Assembly: GCF_001307035.1 (NCBI RefSeq)
Contig: NZ_LKIU01000003.1
Location: 694 to 64,693 of the forward strand
Length of the DNA: 64,000 nucleotides
Direction of reading: 5' to 3'
DNA from: Arthrobacter sp. Edens01
GTDB lineage: Bacteria > Actinomycetota > Actinomycetes > Actinomycetales > Micrococcaceae
The notes under the pieces were generated by a model. The model had not been told where the DNA came from, did not search any database, and worked only from the letters and a program-made list of their open reading frames with translations. Positions 47,887 to 56,599 of the stretch are shown here, in pieces. Within the stretch, counting starts at the first letter, position 1. Every line of letters starts with the position of its first letter. The translations under genes were made by a program, and so were the position numbers.

Positions 47887-48909
47887 TTGTCGTCAAGAAC
47901 CACCATCCGGGACGTCGCACGCACCGCCGGGGTATCCATCACCGCTGTCTCGCATGCGCTTAACGGCAAAGGCACGCTCTCCGCGGCAACCAGGGAACGG
48001 ATCCGCGAGACCGCGGAAAGGCTCGGCTATCAGCCCGATCCGCTCGCCCGGGGAATGCGCAGCAGCCCGCTCGGAGTGGTGGGACTGATGCTGCGCCCGC
48101 TGGATACGCTGGGGACTTACCGGCCCACCGGCGTCGACTACTTCACCCGGCTCATCGGTGCGGTCGCAGTTGAATGCCTGGAGCGGAACCTCAGCCTCAT
48201 GCTGCTGCGTGACCTCTCAAAGCTTCCCCGGCAGCCGCTGGCGCTGACGCTGGACGGCTACATCATCGCCGATCCGCTGGAATCGGACCCCGTCATAGAC
48301 CTGCTTCAGGAAGCGTCCCTGCCGTTTATTACGGTGGGCCGCGTACCGGACCGCCCGGGGTTCACTGACTGGATAGGTTCGATGGATGAAGATGAGACAG
48401 AGCTGATTCTCCGCACGCTGCAGGAACGGGGGGCACGGCGCATAGCCCTTGTCACCGGGTGCGACCACAACTCCTGGAACCTGGACTCGGCGTCGGCGTA
48501 CCGGACCTGGGCCGAACGCCACGGAATGCCGGCACGGGTGGTGGCCCGTCCGGAAGCGGACGGCACCGGGGGCGGAAGGGATGCCGTCGCTGAACTGCTG
48601 AAAGACGGTGACCTGCCGGATGCGATCTACTGCCTCACCGGCCGGCACGCCCGCGGCATACTCGATGAACTCACGGCCCGCGGCATTGCCGTTCCGGAGC
48701 AGGTGCAGCTGGTTGCCGGCGCGGACTCGGAGCAGTCCCGGTCAGCCTCACCGGCCATCACAGCGATTGACCTGGACCCGGAACTCATTGCCGCGCAGGC
48801 GGTGGAACAGCTGACGTCCCGGGTGATGGCCGGGCTGCCTGCCGAACCGACGCCGTTGTCGACCCACCTCATCCTGCGCGCTACGACGCTTGAGGGTGGC
48901 CATGCCTGA
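47887..48909 (+). CDS. LacI-family transcriptional repressor
   Basis: A 340-aa repressor. Helix-turn-helix and hinge at the N-terminus (TIRDVARTAGVSITAVSHAL, then RIRETAERLGYQPDPLARGM) followed by a periplasmic-binding-protein-like effector domain. The TTG at 47887 has GGAG six bases upstream. It most likely senses the substrate or a product of the divergent importer/C45 operon and binds the palindrome at 47813-47828. The small membrane protein gene overlaps its 3' end by 8 nt. Confidence 0.93.
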   Translation: MSSRTTIRDVARTAGVSITAVSHALNGKGTLSAATRERIRETAERLGYQPDPLARGMRSSPLGVVGLMLRPLDTLGTYRPTGVDYFTRLIGAVAVECLERNLSLMLLRDLSKLPRQPLALTLDGYIIADPLESDPVIDLLQEASLPFITVGRVPDRPGFTDWIGSMDEDETELILRTLQERGARRIALVTGCDHNSWNLDSASAYRTWAERHGMPARVVARPEADGTGGGRDAVAELLKDGDLPDAIYCLTGRHARGILDELTARGIAVPEQVQLVAGADSEQSRSASPAITAIDLDPELIAAQAVEQLTSRVMAGLPAEPTPLSTHLILRATTLEGGHA

Positions 48910-49384
48910 CGCGGCGCTGCGTTCCCTAAAGGTCGCCGGTCCAGCTGTCGCCCGCCTGTTCAGGGCCCGACTTTGCCTTTGCGCCGTCCAGGTCCTCATG
49001 CTGACGTCGTGGGGCCTTTTGCTGCCGCTGCTGCTCGTGCTGCCCTTTGGGGGCATGCTGCCCCCGCGCGCAGGAGACGCAGTGGTCTACCTGATGGCAG
49101 GCTGCCTGCTGGGGGGATTCCTCCTGTGTATCCCCGAGGCATACTTCCGCCGGCGCCGGGAGTCAGCCCAGCAGGACGCATTCGGAGACGTGCAGTCCGC
49201 GCTCGGCCGTCTGCGGGCCGGATGGAACCTGGAGTGGGAGAGTCCCTACGCGGGTGCCGGACCTGAACGCCTGATCTCCTTCGGCAGCTGGAATGAGCGA
49301 TTCGAGTGGCGCGTGTCGTATCGGCGCGGAGCCTTGCTCCTCACGGAAATCCCAGCTGGGGAACATGAGGTGGACGAGGAATAG
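48902..49384 (+). CDS. Small membrane protein coupled to the LacI-type gene
   Basis: A 160-aa protein with two hydrophobic helices (about 30-57 and 64-88, LMAGCLLGGFLLCIPEAYF) and a soluble C-terminal half with WNLEWESPYAG and FGSWNERFEWRVSYRRG. No family recognised. ATG 48902 lies within the LacI gene's last codons and has GAGGGTGG upstream, so the two are co-expressed. A role in the importer system is possible only by association. Confidence 0.68.
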   Translation: MPDAALRSLKVAGPAVARLFRARLCLCAVQVLMLTSWGLLLPLLLVLPFGGMLPPRAGDAVVYLMAGCLLGGFLLCIPEAYFRRRRESAQQDAFGDVQSALGRLRAGWNLEWESPYAGAGPERLISFGSWNERFEWRVSYRRGALLLTEIPAGEHEVDEE

Positions 49385-49392
49385 CGCCTCAC

Positions 49393-49417
49393 CGGTCCCG
49401 GCCGGGGGCCGGGACCG
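49393..49417 (+). terminator. Hairpin after the LacI operon
   Basis: Perfect 11-bp stem (CGGTCCCGGCC and complement) with loop GGG, 8 nt past the stop at 49384. Confidence 0.65.
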
Positions 49418-49436
49418 CCTTCGAGTGCCCTAGGCC

Positions 49437-49473
49437 ATGGTGTCCGTGCCCGCTATCCGGACACGGACGCCAT
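49437..49473 (-). terminator. Hairpin after putP
   Basis: 12-bp stem (ATGGTGTCCGTG with CACGGACGCCAT, one G-U pair), 13-nt loop, just past the putP stop on the minus strand. Confidence 0.65.
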
Positions 49474-49480
49474 GACCGGA

Positions 49481-50983
49481 TCAGCGCGCGGGAACCGCTT
49501 CGGGTTCCTCCGCGCCGCGGCGGGCAATTTCCCGCGCTTCATCGAAGTCGCTGTCCAGCCCGGCAGGAGCGCGGGTGAGCAGGCTGACGACGACGGCGAG
49601 GATCAGGTTCACGGCGAAGCCGGGGATGATCTCGTACAGGGTGGAAGAGAGCTCGGAGCTGCCCCACACGAAGGCGGTGACTGCTCCGGCGGCCATGCCG
49701 GCCAGTGCGCCCGCGGTGGTTAGGCGGCGCCAGAACAGGCACAGCAGGATGGTGGGACCGAAGGCCGCTCCGAAACCGGCCCAGGCGAACCCGACCAGGT
49801 CAAGGATGGAGTTGCTGCGGTCCAGCGCCAGGAAGATGGACACCACGGAAACAACCAGCACCGCCCCGCGGCCGAGCATCACCAGCACGCGCTGGGAGGC
49901 ATCTTTCTTGACCACGATCTTGTACAGGTCTTCCACCAGGGCGGAGGAGGTCACGATCAGCTGGGAGGAGATGGTGCTCATAATGGCGGCCAGCACTGCC
50001 GCGAGGACAAACCCGGCAACGATGGGATGGAAGAGCGCCTGGGCCATGCTGAGGAAGACTGCTTCGGGATCGCTGAGGGTCAGGTTGTTCTGCTGGAAGT
50101 AAGCGGCGCCTACCAGGGCGGTGAAGACCGCGCCGATCACGCTCAGCAGCATCCAGCCCACGCCGATGCGGCGGCCGGCTACGGCGTCGGACGGGGAGCG
50201 GAGGGCCATAAAGCGGACGATGATGTGCGGCTGCCCGAAGTAGCCCAGGCCCCAGGCAAGGGCCGAGATTACGGCCAGCGCCGTCGTGCCCGCCACCGGG
50301 TTGAGCATGGCAGGATCGATTTCGCGCAGCGACTCGGCCATGCCGGACGGGCCGCCCACCAGGAAGATTCCCACTACCGGGACGGCGATGAGGGCGAGGA
50401 GCATCATCAGGCCTTGCACCACATCGGTGTAGCTGGCGCCGAGGAAACCGCCGAAGAGGGTGTAGGCGATGGTCACGCCGCCCACGATCAGCATGCCGGT
50501 GGTGTAACTGGAGCCGAAGGAGCTCTCGAAGAAGACGCCGCCGGCCACCATGCCGGAGGACACGTAGAAGGTGAAGAAGACCAGGATGATGATGCCGGAA
50601 ACTACGCGCAGCACCCGCGTGCGGTCCTTGAGGCGGTTCTCAAAGAAGCTCGGCACCGTAATCGAGTTGTTGGCAACAAGCGTGTAGGAACGCAGCCGGG
50701 GCGCCACGAACTTCCAGTTCAGCCATGCACCGACCGTGAGGCCAACGGCGATCCACGCTTCGGTGAGCCCGGAGAGGTAGATTGCGCCCGGCAGGCCCAT
50801 GAGCAGCCAGCCGGACATGTCCGAGGCGCCTGCGCTGAGCGCTGCGACACCTGGCTTGAGCCCCCGCCCAGCCAGCATGTAGTCATCCAGGTTGGAGGTG
50901 CGGCGGTAAGCCCACCATCCGATTCCCAGCATGGCGATCATGTAAATGATCAGGGCAATCAACTTGTACGTTTCGTCAGTCAT
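49481..50983 (-). CDS. putP: Sodium/proline symporter
   Basis: A 500-aa member of the solute:sodium symporter family with about thirteen helices. LSAGASDMSGWLLMGLPGAIY is the PutP sodium/proline site region (helix 2), and VFFTFYVSSGMVAGG plus TLFGGFLGASYTDVVQGLMM follow the family pattern. It imports proline as nutrient or osmolyte. The catabolic putA gene is not in the window. It is monocistronic with a hairpin after its stop. Confidence 0.93.
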   Translation of the reverse strand: MTDETYKLIALIIYMIAMLGIGWWAYRRTSNLDDYMLAGRGLKPGVAALSAGASDMSGWLLMGLPGAIYLSGLTEAWIAVGLTVGAWLNWKFVAPRLRSYTLVANNSITVPSFFENRLKDRTRVLRVVSGIIILVFFTFYVSSGMVAGGVFFESSFGSSYTTGMLIVGGVTIAYTLFGGFLGASYTDVVQGLMMLLALIAVPVVGIFLVGGPSGMAESLREIDPAMLNPVAGTTALAVISALAWGLGYFGQPHIIVRFMALRSPSDAVAGRRIGVGWMLLSVIGAVFTALVGAAYFQQNNLTLSDPEAVFLSMAQALFHPIVAGFVLAAVLAAIMSTISSQLIVTSSALVEDLYKIVVKKDASQRVLVMLGRGAVLVVSVVSIFLALDRSNSILDLVGFAWAGFGAAFGPTILLCLFWRRLTTAGALAGMAAGAVTAFVWGSSELSSTLYEIIPGFAVNLILAVVVSLLTRAPAGLDSDFDEAREIARRGAEEPEAVPAR

Positions 50984-51155
50984 GTAGCCGTTCCGGTCAG
51001 TTCCGTATCACGTCGGTCAGTGTCAGTGTCAGTGGGCCGCGGCACTGCGCACTTTGCACAGTGCCGCAGGCCACAAATGCCCACCAGTATGCCAACCGGG
51101 GAACGGTACGGCTAATTTGCCATCTGCCCGAATCAATGGCGCAGGACCCCCTGTG

Positions 51156-51791
51156 CTACCGCGGACCGGTCAGCGGACCGACCTCCAGCAGCTCAATCTC
51201 GTCGTTGCTGCAGCCGTACCCGGCGCGGGCAATGTCGAGGAAGGCAGTATCTTCCGGCGGGAAGACCCGGAGCCCGGAAACCGGCACCTTCGAGCACTCC
51301 TCGCCGTAATTCTCCGGACGGGTTTCACGCAGGGAAGCAACCGCAGACTGCCCCGGCTGAAGCGTCACGGATACAGCGTCAGCCCCGCCGGCACGGGTCG
51401 CCGGTGCACCGACCTGGGTTGCGGCTACCGAGAGGTAGGAGACGCCGGGGAAACCGAACGTCGAACACGGCTCTGACGAGGTGTTACTCAGCACCAGGTC
51501 ACGGTAAACGCTGCCTGCGGCCCCGCCTCCCGGGGTGTCTTCCACGGCAGCGGAGAGCATAGCCGCGGTACACGGAACGACGCCGGCTTCCGGCGCAGGT
51601 GCCGATGTCTGGGGTGCCGCGGAGGTGCCGGGCGCGGCACTCGGAGCGGGGCTCGCCGTCGTGCTCCCTGACGGGGTGGGCGAGGGGGGCTCGTCAGTGT
51701 TGTTGCTGCCCCCGCAGCCGGCCAGGACCAGGGCTGCACCAAGCAGTCCGGCGGAAAGGAAGAGCGGGGTTCTGGCAGCCATGGTTCTCAT
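51156..51791 (-). CDS. DUF4232 domain lipoprotein
   Basis: A 211-aa exported lipoprotein: signal peptide with lipobox LAGC (Cys26), a Ser/Pro/Thr-rich linker and a DUF4232 domain from about 75 to the end (LVLSNTSSEPCSTFGFPGVS, then VTLQPGQSAVASLR). The paired cysteines (PCTAAM and EPCSTFG; ECSKVP and GYGCSN) probably form disulfides. ATG 51791 has AAGGTG; the frame is open 18 codons upstream. Function unknown. Confidence 0.85.
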   Translation of the reverse strand: MRTMAARTPLFLSAGLLGAALVLAGCGGSNNTDEPPSPTPSGSTTASPAPSAAPGTSAAPQTSAPAPEAGVVPCTAAMLSAAVEDTPGGGAAGSVYRDLVLSNTSSEPCSTFGFPGVSYLSVAATQVGAPATRAGGADAVSVTLQPGQSAVASLRETRPENYGEECSKVPVSGLRVFPPEDTAFLDIARAGYGCSNDEIELLEVGPLTGPR

Positions 51792-51882
51792 TCGTTCACC
51801 TTGAACCCGCGCCGCCACTCGGTCAAACCGCACCGCGGGCCGCACAAAAACCTCATCGAATTGTTACGGAAGGGACGAATGT

Positions 51883-52338
51883 CTATTCGTGGTGGTAGGG
51901 ACGCCCGGCGGCGATCTCCTGTGCCCGGTAAACCTGCTCTGCCAGGATGAGCCGCACCAGCTGGTGCGGGAACACAAGCGGGGACAGCGACCAGACGAAA
52001 TCCGCCCGGTCATGCACGCTCTGGTCCACGCCGTAGGCCCCGCCAATAATGAGGGTGACGTTGCGGGAATTGTCCAGGGGCTTTTGCAGGGTCTTCGCAA
52101 GCTGCGGGGAAGTGATGGCCTTGCCCCGCTCATCCAGGAGGATCACATAGTCACTGCCGGTTTTGGCGAGCAGGCGCTCTGACTCTTCCTTACGGGCGGC
52201 ATCGTTTTCCCTGGCGGAATGCGGGATTGACACCCAGGAGAGGTCGAAGGGTTTCTTCAGCCTCTTTTCGTAGCGGTGAATCCCGTCAACCACCCAGTCC
52301 TCATGCTTGCGGCCGACCATCAGAACACGTAATGCCAT
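51883..52338 (-). CDS. rlmH: 23S rRNA (pseudouridine1915-N3)-methyltransferase
   Basis: A 151-aa SPOUT methyltransferase that methylates pseudouridine 1915 in helix 69 of 23S rRNA. Knot motifs are visible: YVILLDERGKAITSPQLA, LIIGGAYGVDQSV and FPHQLVRLILAEQVYRAQ, ending in the conserved PYHHE. ATG 52338 gives the usual N-terminus (MALRVLMVGRK); a TTG four codons earlier is possible. Confidence 0.95.
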   Translation of the reverse strand: MALRVLMVGRKHEDWVVDGIHRYEKRLKKPFDLSWVSIPHSARENDAARKEESERLLAKTGSDYVILLDERGKAITSPQLAKTLQKPLDNSRNVTLIIGGAYGVDQSVHDRADFVWSLSPLVFPHQLVRLILAEQVYRAQEIAAGRPYHHE

Positions 52339-52456
52339 GCCCTTATTCAATACCGGGTATGTCCGGGACCAAAACCGCCGCCGGTCCTGCCGTTCGGTGG
52401 GCGCGTGCGTCTAGACTCCCGGGCAGTAAGGGCGGCACACGAACGGAGCACTCAGC

Positions 52457-53338
52457 ATGAGCCAAACACGGGCAATCATCCTTGGCGGCGGCGGGGTGGC
52501 AGGGATCGCATGGGAGATGGGCGTGCTCGCTGCCCTTCTGGAAGAAGGGATCAATCTCAACGCTGCGGACCTGGTGGTGGGCACATCCGCCGGTTCCATG
52601 GTGGGAGCGGCGCTGCGTTCCGGCCTGCTTCCGCAGGTCCTGGCGGCACAGCTCGACGACGCCGGGCAGGCACCCGCCGTGCAGGGCACCGAAGCGCCGT
52701 ACCAGGATCCCAGCGGCTTCAGCAGTGAGGCCTTCATTGAGCTCACTGCGACGGCGGGACGCGGGGACGGCGACGAGATGGCGGCACGGGCACGGGTGGG
52801 GCAGCTGGCACGGACCACACCGGCAGTGATGACCGAGGGGGAGTGGGTCGCCAGCATCCGGTCACTGCTGCCGCAGCGCGAGTGGCCGGACCGGCCGTTT
52901 GGCATTGCCGTGGTGGATGCGGAGGACGGGTCGTTCACTGTCCTGGATGCCACGTCCGACGTCGAGCTCGCCCGTGCGGTCGCCGCCAGCTGCGCGGTTC
53001 CCACGGTATGGCCGCCGGTCACGATACTGGGCCGTCCTTATATGGACGGCGGGATGCGTTCGGCAACAAATGCCGACGTCGCTGAAGGTTACGGAAAGGT
53101 GCTGGTGCTGGCCTGCGGTCCGGAGGCCCCGGCGAGCCCGTTCGGTCCCAGTCTGCCGCAGGCGCTCGCCAAGCTGCAGCAGCACAGCCAGACCTTCCTG
53201 GTGGAAGCCGATGAAGCTTCCCTGCGGGATTTTGGCGCGAATCCGCTGCTGCGTTCCACCCGGATACCGGCTTCGGCGGCCGGCCGGCGCCAGGGCAAGG
53301 AAGCGGCTGCCGCGCTGCGGGACTTCTGGCTCGCCTGA
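52457..53338 (+). CDS. Patatin-like phospholipase
   Basis: A 293-aa cytosolic lipid acyl hydrolase. The glycine-rich oxyanion loop (ILGGGGVAGIAWEMG), the nucleophile elbow GTSAGS and the DGG of the catalytic Asp (YMDGGMRSATN) are all intact, giving the Ser-Asp dyad. GGAG precedes the ATG. No neighbouring lipid gene explains its substrate. Confidence 0.93.
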   Translation: MSQTRAIILGGGGVAGIAWEMGVLAALLEEGINLNAADLVVGTSAGSMVGAALRSGLLPQVLAAQLDDAGQAPAVQGTEAPYQDPSGFSSEAFIELTATAGRGDGDEMAARARVGQLARTTPAVMTEGEWVASIRSLLPQREWPDRPFGIAVVDAEDGSFTVLDATSDVELARAVAASCAVPTVWPPVTILGRPYMDGGMRSATNADVAEGYGKVLVLACGPEAPASPFGPSLPQALAKLQQHSQTFLVEADEASLRDFGANPLLRSTRIPASAAGRRQGKEAAAALRDFWLA

Positions 53339-53369
53339 CCTGCTGACGGTGGGTGCTTACCGCGGGTGT

Positions 53370-53645
53370 TCACGGCGGGGGCAGTTTCGTGGACTTTGGC
53401 CGGCCGTCGGCCTTGCCGCCCTCAATCCCGCCAACACCGGTGGCGTCACCGATGAACCTCCGCCCGGACACCTCATTCCAGCGGTTGGCGGAGACCTCCT
53501 TGCGCACCAGCCATTTGCCGTCATCGGGGCACTCCAGGACGATCAGTACACCGCCGGGCGCCACCTGGTAGGCGTAGCGCGTGCCGTTCTCTTCGTCGTC
53601 GAGCTCCTCCACCGGACCGTCCGCCCGCAGAATCCGTACGCTCAT
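53370..53645 (-). CDS. Small hypothetical protein
   Basis: A 91-aa hydrophilic protein (MSVRILRADGPVEELDDEEN) with short beta strands (YAYQVAPGGVLIVLE) and a basic, Pro-rich tail. No family recognised. It overlaps the DUF1905 gene by 4 nt (ATGA), so it is the second cistron of that operon. Confidence 0.62.
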   Translation of the reverse strand: MSVRILRADGPVEELDDEENGTRYAYQVAPGGVLIVLECPDDGKWLVRKEVSANRWNEVSGRRFIGDATGVGGIEGGKADGRPKSTKLPPP

Positions 53646-53989
53646 CTGTCCTCCTCAATAACCTGCACTGCCGGTCCCGGGCCGCTCGCTGTCCGGCCTT
53701 CGCGGGGTGCCACGGTGAGCGCGACCGCCACGGTATCGCCGTCGCCAATCTCTTCTTTGATGCGGACGTCCTTCCGCAGCGGCAGCGCATACGCACCGCT
53801 GTGCGGCAGCAGCGAGGTCTCCCACTCCGTGGCTCCGATCCGCACCAGGACGGGAATAGCGCCCCATCCGTAGGTAGCCTCGGCGGCCTGCGCGCGGACA
53901 TAGTCGGCAGCGTGCACCGGAAGGAGGACCCAGTAGAACGGTGCCGGGCCGCGCCATTCAAACACCTGTGCCCTGAACGATGTGTCCAT
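53642..53989 (-). CDS. DUF1905 domain protein
   Basis: A 115-aa beta-rich protein. FRAQVFEWRGPAPFYWVLLP and WGAIPVLVRIGATEWETSL match the DUF1905 beta-barrel, often fused to YdeI-like domains elsewhere (a separate YdeI-like protein is at 23811). ATG 53989 is supported by a TAGGTT -10 seven bases upstream. Function unknown. Confidence 0.83.
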   Translation of the reverse strand: MDTSFRAQVFEWRGPAPFYWVLLPVHAADYVRAQAAEATYGWGAIPVLVRIGATEWETSLLPHSGAYALPLRKDVRIKEEIGDGDTVAVALTVAPREGRTASGPGPAVQVIEEDR

Positions 53990-53996
53990 GCGGAGA

Positions 53997-54002
53997 AACC
54001 TA
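53997..54002 (-). promoter_or_regulatory. Putative -10 hexamer of a leaderless transcript
   Basis: TAGGTT on the minus strand, seven bases before ATG 53989. Confidence 0.45.
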
Positions 54003-54142
54003 CGGCCCCGAGGCGGGCGCGGCAACGGAAACGGCACTGCAACGCCGGTCCTGCGGCCCTATAATCCCGGTATGGCAATTCCGCGTCTCAAGGGCGCCAT
54101 CTACCCCCAAGTTTCCGTCTTCGAACAGGCCGGGAGCGGTCT

Positions 54143-55162
54143 GTGAGCGGCGGACTCGTCGCCCTGCTGGACGACGTCGCTGCCCTGGCCCGCATAGCGG
54201 CTGCCTCGGTGGACGACATCGCGGCAGGAGCTGCGAAGGCCGGTGCCAAGGCCGCCGGCGTCGTGATTGATGACGCCGCGGTGACACCGCAGTATGTTTC
54301 CGGGGCGGACCCCTCCCGTGAACTTCCGATGATCAAAAAGATCTTCTGGGGTTCGCTGCGGAACAAGCTGCTCATCATCCTGCCTGCGCTGCTGCTGGTC
54401 AGTGCCTTTATCCCCGGCGTCATTCCGTTCATCCTGATGCTCGGCGGTACGTACCTCTGTTATGAGGGTGCCGAGAAGGTGTGGCACAAGTTCTTTGGCC
54501 ACCATGAGGCGAAGAAGGAACCCGCAGTCGAACGGGGGCCCGATGCCGAGTCCAAGGTAGTCAAGGGCGCCATCACTACGGACTTCATCCTCTCCTGCGA
54601 GATCATGGTCATTGCCATGAACGAGGTAGGTGACGCTTCGATCTGGGTGCGCGCAGTAATCCTGGTGGTCGTGGCGATCGCGATTACGGTGCTCGTCTAC
54701 GGGGCAGTGGCACTGATCGTGAAGATGGACGACATCGGCCTGCACCTTGCCGGCAAGGACTCGGCTGGTTCCAAGCGGGTCGGTGGACTGCTGGTTAGGG
54801 GAATGCCCGCCGTGCTGGCGGCGATCACGTTCGTCGGAACAATTGCCATGCTCTGGGTTGGCGGCCACATCATGCTGGTGGGTGCCTCCGACCTTGGCTG
54901 GCACGCACCCTACGATCTGGTGCATCTCCTGGAGCACCCCGTGGCCGAACTGGCCGTTGTGGGAGGCTTCCTCGGCTGGCTCGTGAACACACTCTGCTCG
55001 GCCGTTGCGGGCCTGGCCTGGGGCCTGGTCGTCATGGCCGTGCTGGTCCTGGTGAAGAAGGTCTTCCCTTTCGGCAAGAAGAAGGAAGGGCACGAGCCCG
55101 GAGACACGAGGGCAGCGATAGCCGGTCACCGGCCGAAGAAGACGGACACTGACGCCGGGTAG
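54143..55162 (+). CDS. DUF808 family membrane protein (YedI-like)
   Basis: A 339-aa inner-membrane protein. The N-terminus GGLVALLDDVAALARIAA and the pattern AITTDFILSCEIMVIAMNE are diagnostic of DUF808/YedI. About six to eight hydrophobic helices lie between 75 and 325, with charged loops (HKFFGHHEAKKEP) and a basic tail. GTG 54143 has GGGAG six bases upstream. Biochemical role unknown. Confidence 0.9.
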   Translation: MSGGLVALLDDVAALARIAAASVDDIAAGAAKAGAKAAGVVIDDAAVTPQYVSGADPSRELPMIKKIFWGSLRNKLLIILPALLLVSAFIPGVIPFILMLGGTYLCYEGAEKVWHKFFGHHEAKKEPAVERGPDAESKVVKGAITTDFILSCEIMVIAMNEVGDASIWVRAVILVVVAIAITVLVYGAVALIVKMDDIGLHLAGKDSAGSKRVGGLLVRGMPAVLAAITFVGTIAMLWVGGHIMLVGASDLGWHAPYDLVHLLEHPVAELAVVGGFLGWLVNTLCSAVAGLAWGLVVMAVLVLVKKVFPFGKKKEGHEPGDTRAAIAGHRPKKTDTDAG

Positions 55163-55179
55163 GGATTTCGAGGCGGCCC

Positions 55180-55779
55180 CTAGGCCGACCCTCGGCGGGA
55201 CTTCAGTGGAATGAATACCGCGTAGAACGCAGCCCAGCACAGCCAGAACACGGTCGAGATGCGCCGTTCGGACATTCCGGGGAACCAGTGCCGGCCCAGG
55301 GCTGCGATACCGGATACTGCCGCCGTCACCGCCAGGAACCGGATCATTCGGCCGGGCACACTCCAGGCAAGAAATGCCACGAGCGAGGTCCGCTGCAGCC
55401 CGGCTGCCCGCGCGTAGAGCTTGTAAGGGACTCCACGGGTGGGCCCCCGCAGCAGGGAAGCGGCGCCGGACTCGGCCATCTCCTGTTCGACGTCGCCGAT
55501 CATGGCATCCGTGACCGCCGGAACTTTCGCCAACGCCTTACGCGAGGTTTCTGCGGCCACTTTGCGGCCCCAGCAGTAGGTCACGGCACCTCCGGCCATT
55601 GCACCGCCAAGGGCAGAGAACGTGGTGCCGACCGCGCGTTTAGGCCGCCGCAGCCCTACCCAGGATGTCCACACATCAGGGACCACGAAGAAGAACGTCG
55701 CTTCTGCGAAGCCCCAGGCGCCGGCGATCCCGTGCTCCCGCAGGGCATTCCTGACTGATGATTTGCGCCGGGCTTTCAT
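55180..55779 (-). CDS. Membrane protein, unknown
   Basis: A 199-aa protein with four or five hydrophobic stretches, including ATFFFVVPDVWTSWVGL and TTFSALGGAMAGGAVTYCWG. The layout recalls YqaA/DedA-type (VTT) small membrane proteins, though the key motifs are not clear. ATG 55779 is preferred over GTG 55785 because TACAGT lies exactly six bases before it. It converges on the DUF808 gene with a 17-nt gap. Confidence 0.7.
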   Translation of the reverse strand: MKARRKSSVRNALREHGIAGAWGFAEATFFFVVPDVWTSWVGLRRPKRAVGTTFSALGGAMAGGAVTYCWGRKVAAETSRKALAKVPAVTDAMIGDVEQEMAESGAASLLRGPTRGVPYKLYARAAGLQRTSLVAFLAWSVPGRMIRFLAVTAAVSGIAALGRHWFPGMSERRISTVFWLCWAAFYAVFIPLKSRRGSA

Positions 55780-55785
55780 GCTCAC

Positions 55786-55791
55786 ACTGTA
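55786..55791 (-). promoter_or_regulatory. Putative -10 hexamer of a leaderless transcript
   Basis: TACAGT on the minus strand, six bases before ATG 55779. Confidence 0.5.
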
Positions 55792-55903
55792 ATGAAAGGC
55801 TAAGGGGAACCGCGGGATTGATCGCGGGTTGGTGCCCGTTCCGCCGTCCGGCTCGTAATAGCGTATGAGCTACGGCACAAGGCAAATTGAACGGACACTT
55901 TAG

Positions 55904-56599
55904 ATGAGCCATGGAACGGACAGGCGGGAAATACCGCAGCGCAGCAGCCGGTGGGCGGCAAAAGCTGCGGATCTTCTTGCGGCGGCAAAACTCACCCCCA
56001 ACCAGATCTCGGTCGGTTCAGTGCTGTTCGCTGCAGCGGGCGCCGTTGCGCTTATCTGGTCGGGGAATGCCAGCGACGCCGTCGTTCGCGCTGTTCTTCT
56101 GGCCGTGGCTGCTGCCTGCATACCGCTGCGTTTGCTGCTGAACATGCTCGACGGGATGCTGGCCGTGGAAAAAGGCATGAGCTCACCGGTAGGTGACATT
56201 TACAACGAACTGCCGGACCGGATTTCCGATGTGCTGTTCCTGGGGGCCGCCGGCATCGCGACCGCCGGGCTGGCGACCGCCGGCCGGGTCGATTTAGGGA
56301 TCACGCTTGGACTCCTTGCAGCGATACTTGCCGTACTCACTGCCTACATCCGCTGCCTCGGAGCAGCCCTTGGCACGGGAAACTTCTTCGACGGGCCCCT
56401 GGCCAAACCTCACCGCATGTGGCTGCTGATGATCGGAGTCCTGGCGAGCATCGCCGAGCCATGGCTTCCCTGGCAGGAAGGATGGGCGCTGTTCTGCACA
56501 CTGGCCCTCATCGCGCTGGGCTCACTGATCACCTGTGCCCGCCGCCTGCGCCGCGTCAGCGCTGCGCTGCGTGCCCGCAGCAAGGACCTGCCCGCATGA
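55904..56599 (+). CDS. YnbA-like CDP-alcohol phosphatidyltransferase
   Basis: A 231-aa membrane enzyme with about six helices, expected to transfer a CDP-linked phosphatidyl group to an alcohol. The usual DxxDGxxAR-G-D-D motif is altered: NMLDGMLAVE (Asn for the first Asp, Val for Arg) and GDIYNELPDRISD (NEL-PD in place of the DxxxD end). E. coli YnbA shows a comparable NxxDGMxA...NELxD variant, so this is a subfamily rather than decay. It overlaps the PlsC gene by 4 nt and, with CdsA, forms a lipid module. Confidence 0.85.
   Translation: MSHGTDRREIPQRSSRWAAKAADLLAAAKLTPNQISVGSVLFAAAGAVALIWSGNASDAVVRAVLLAVAAACIPLRLLLNMLDGMLAVEKGMSSPVGDIYNELPDRISDVLFLGAAGIATAGLATAGRVDLGITLGLLAAILAVLTAYIRCLGAALGTGNFFDGPLAKPHRMWLLMIGVLASIAEPWLPWQEGWALFCTLALIALGSLITCARRLRRVSAALRARSKDLPA

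Noticed and set aside
51012-51030. Short tandem GTCAGT repeats upstream of putP
   Set aside because: Three partial units only; too short to call a repeat feature.
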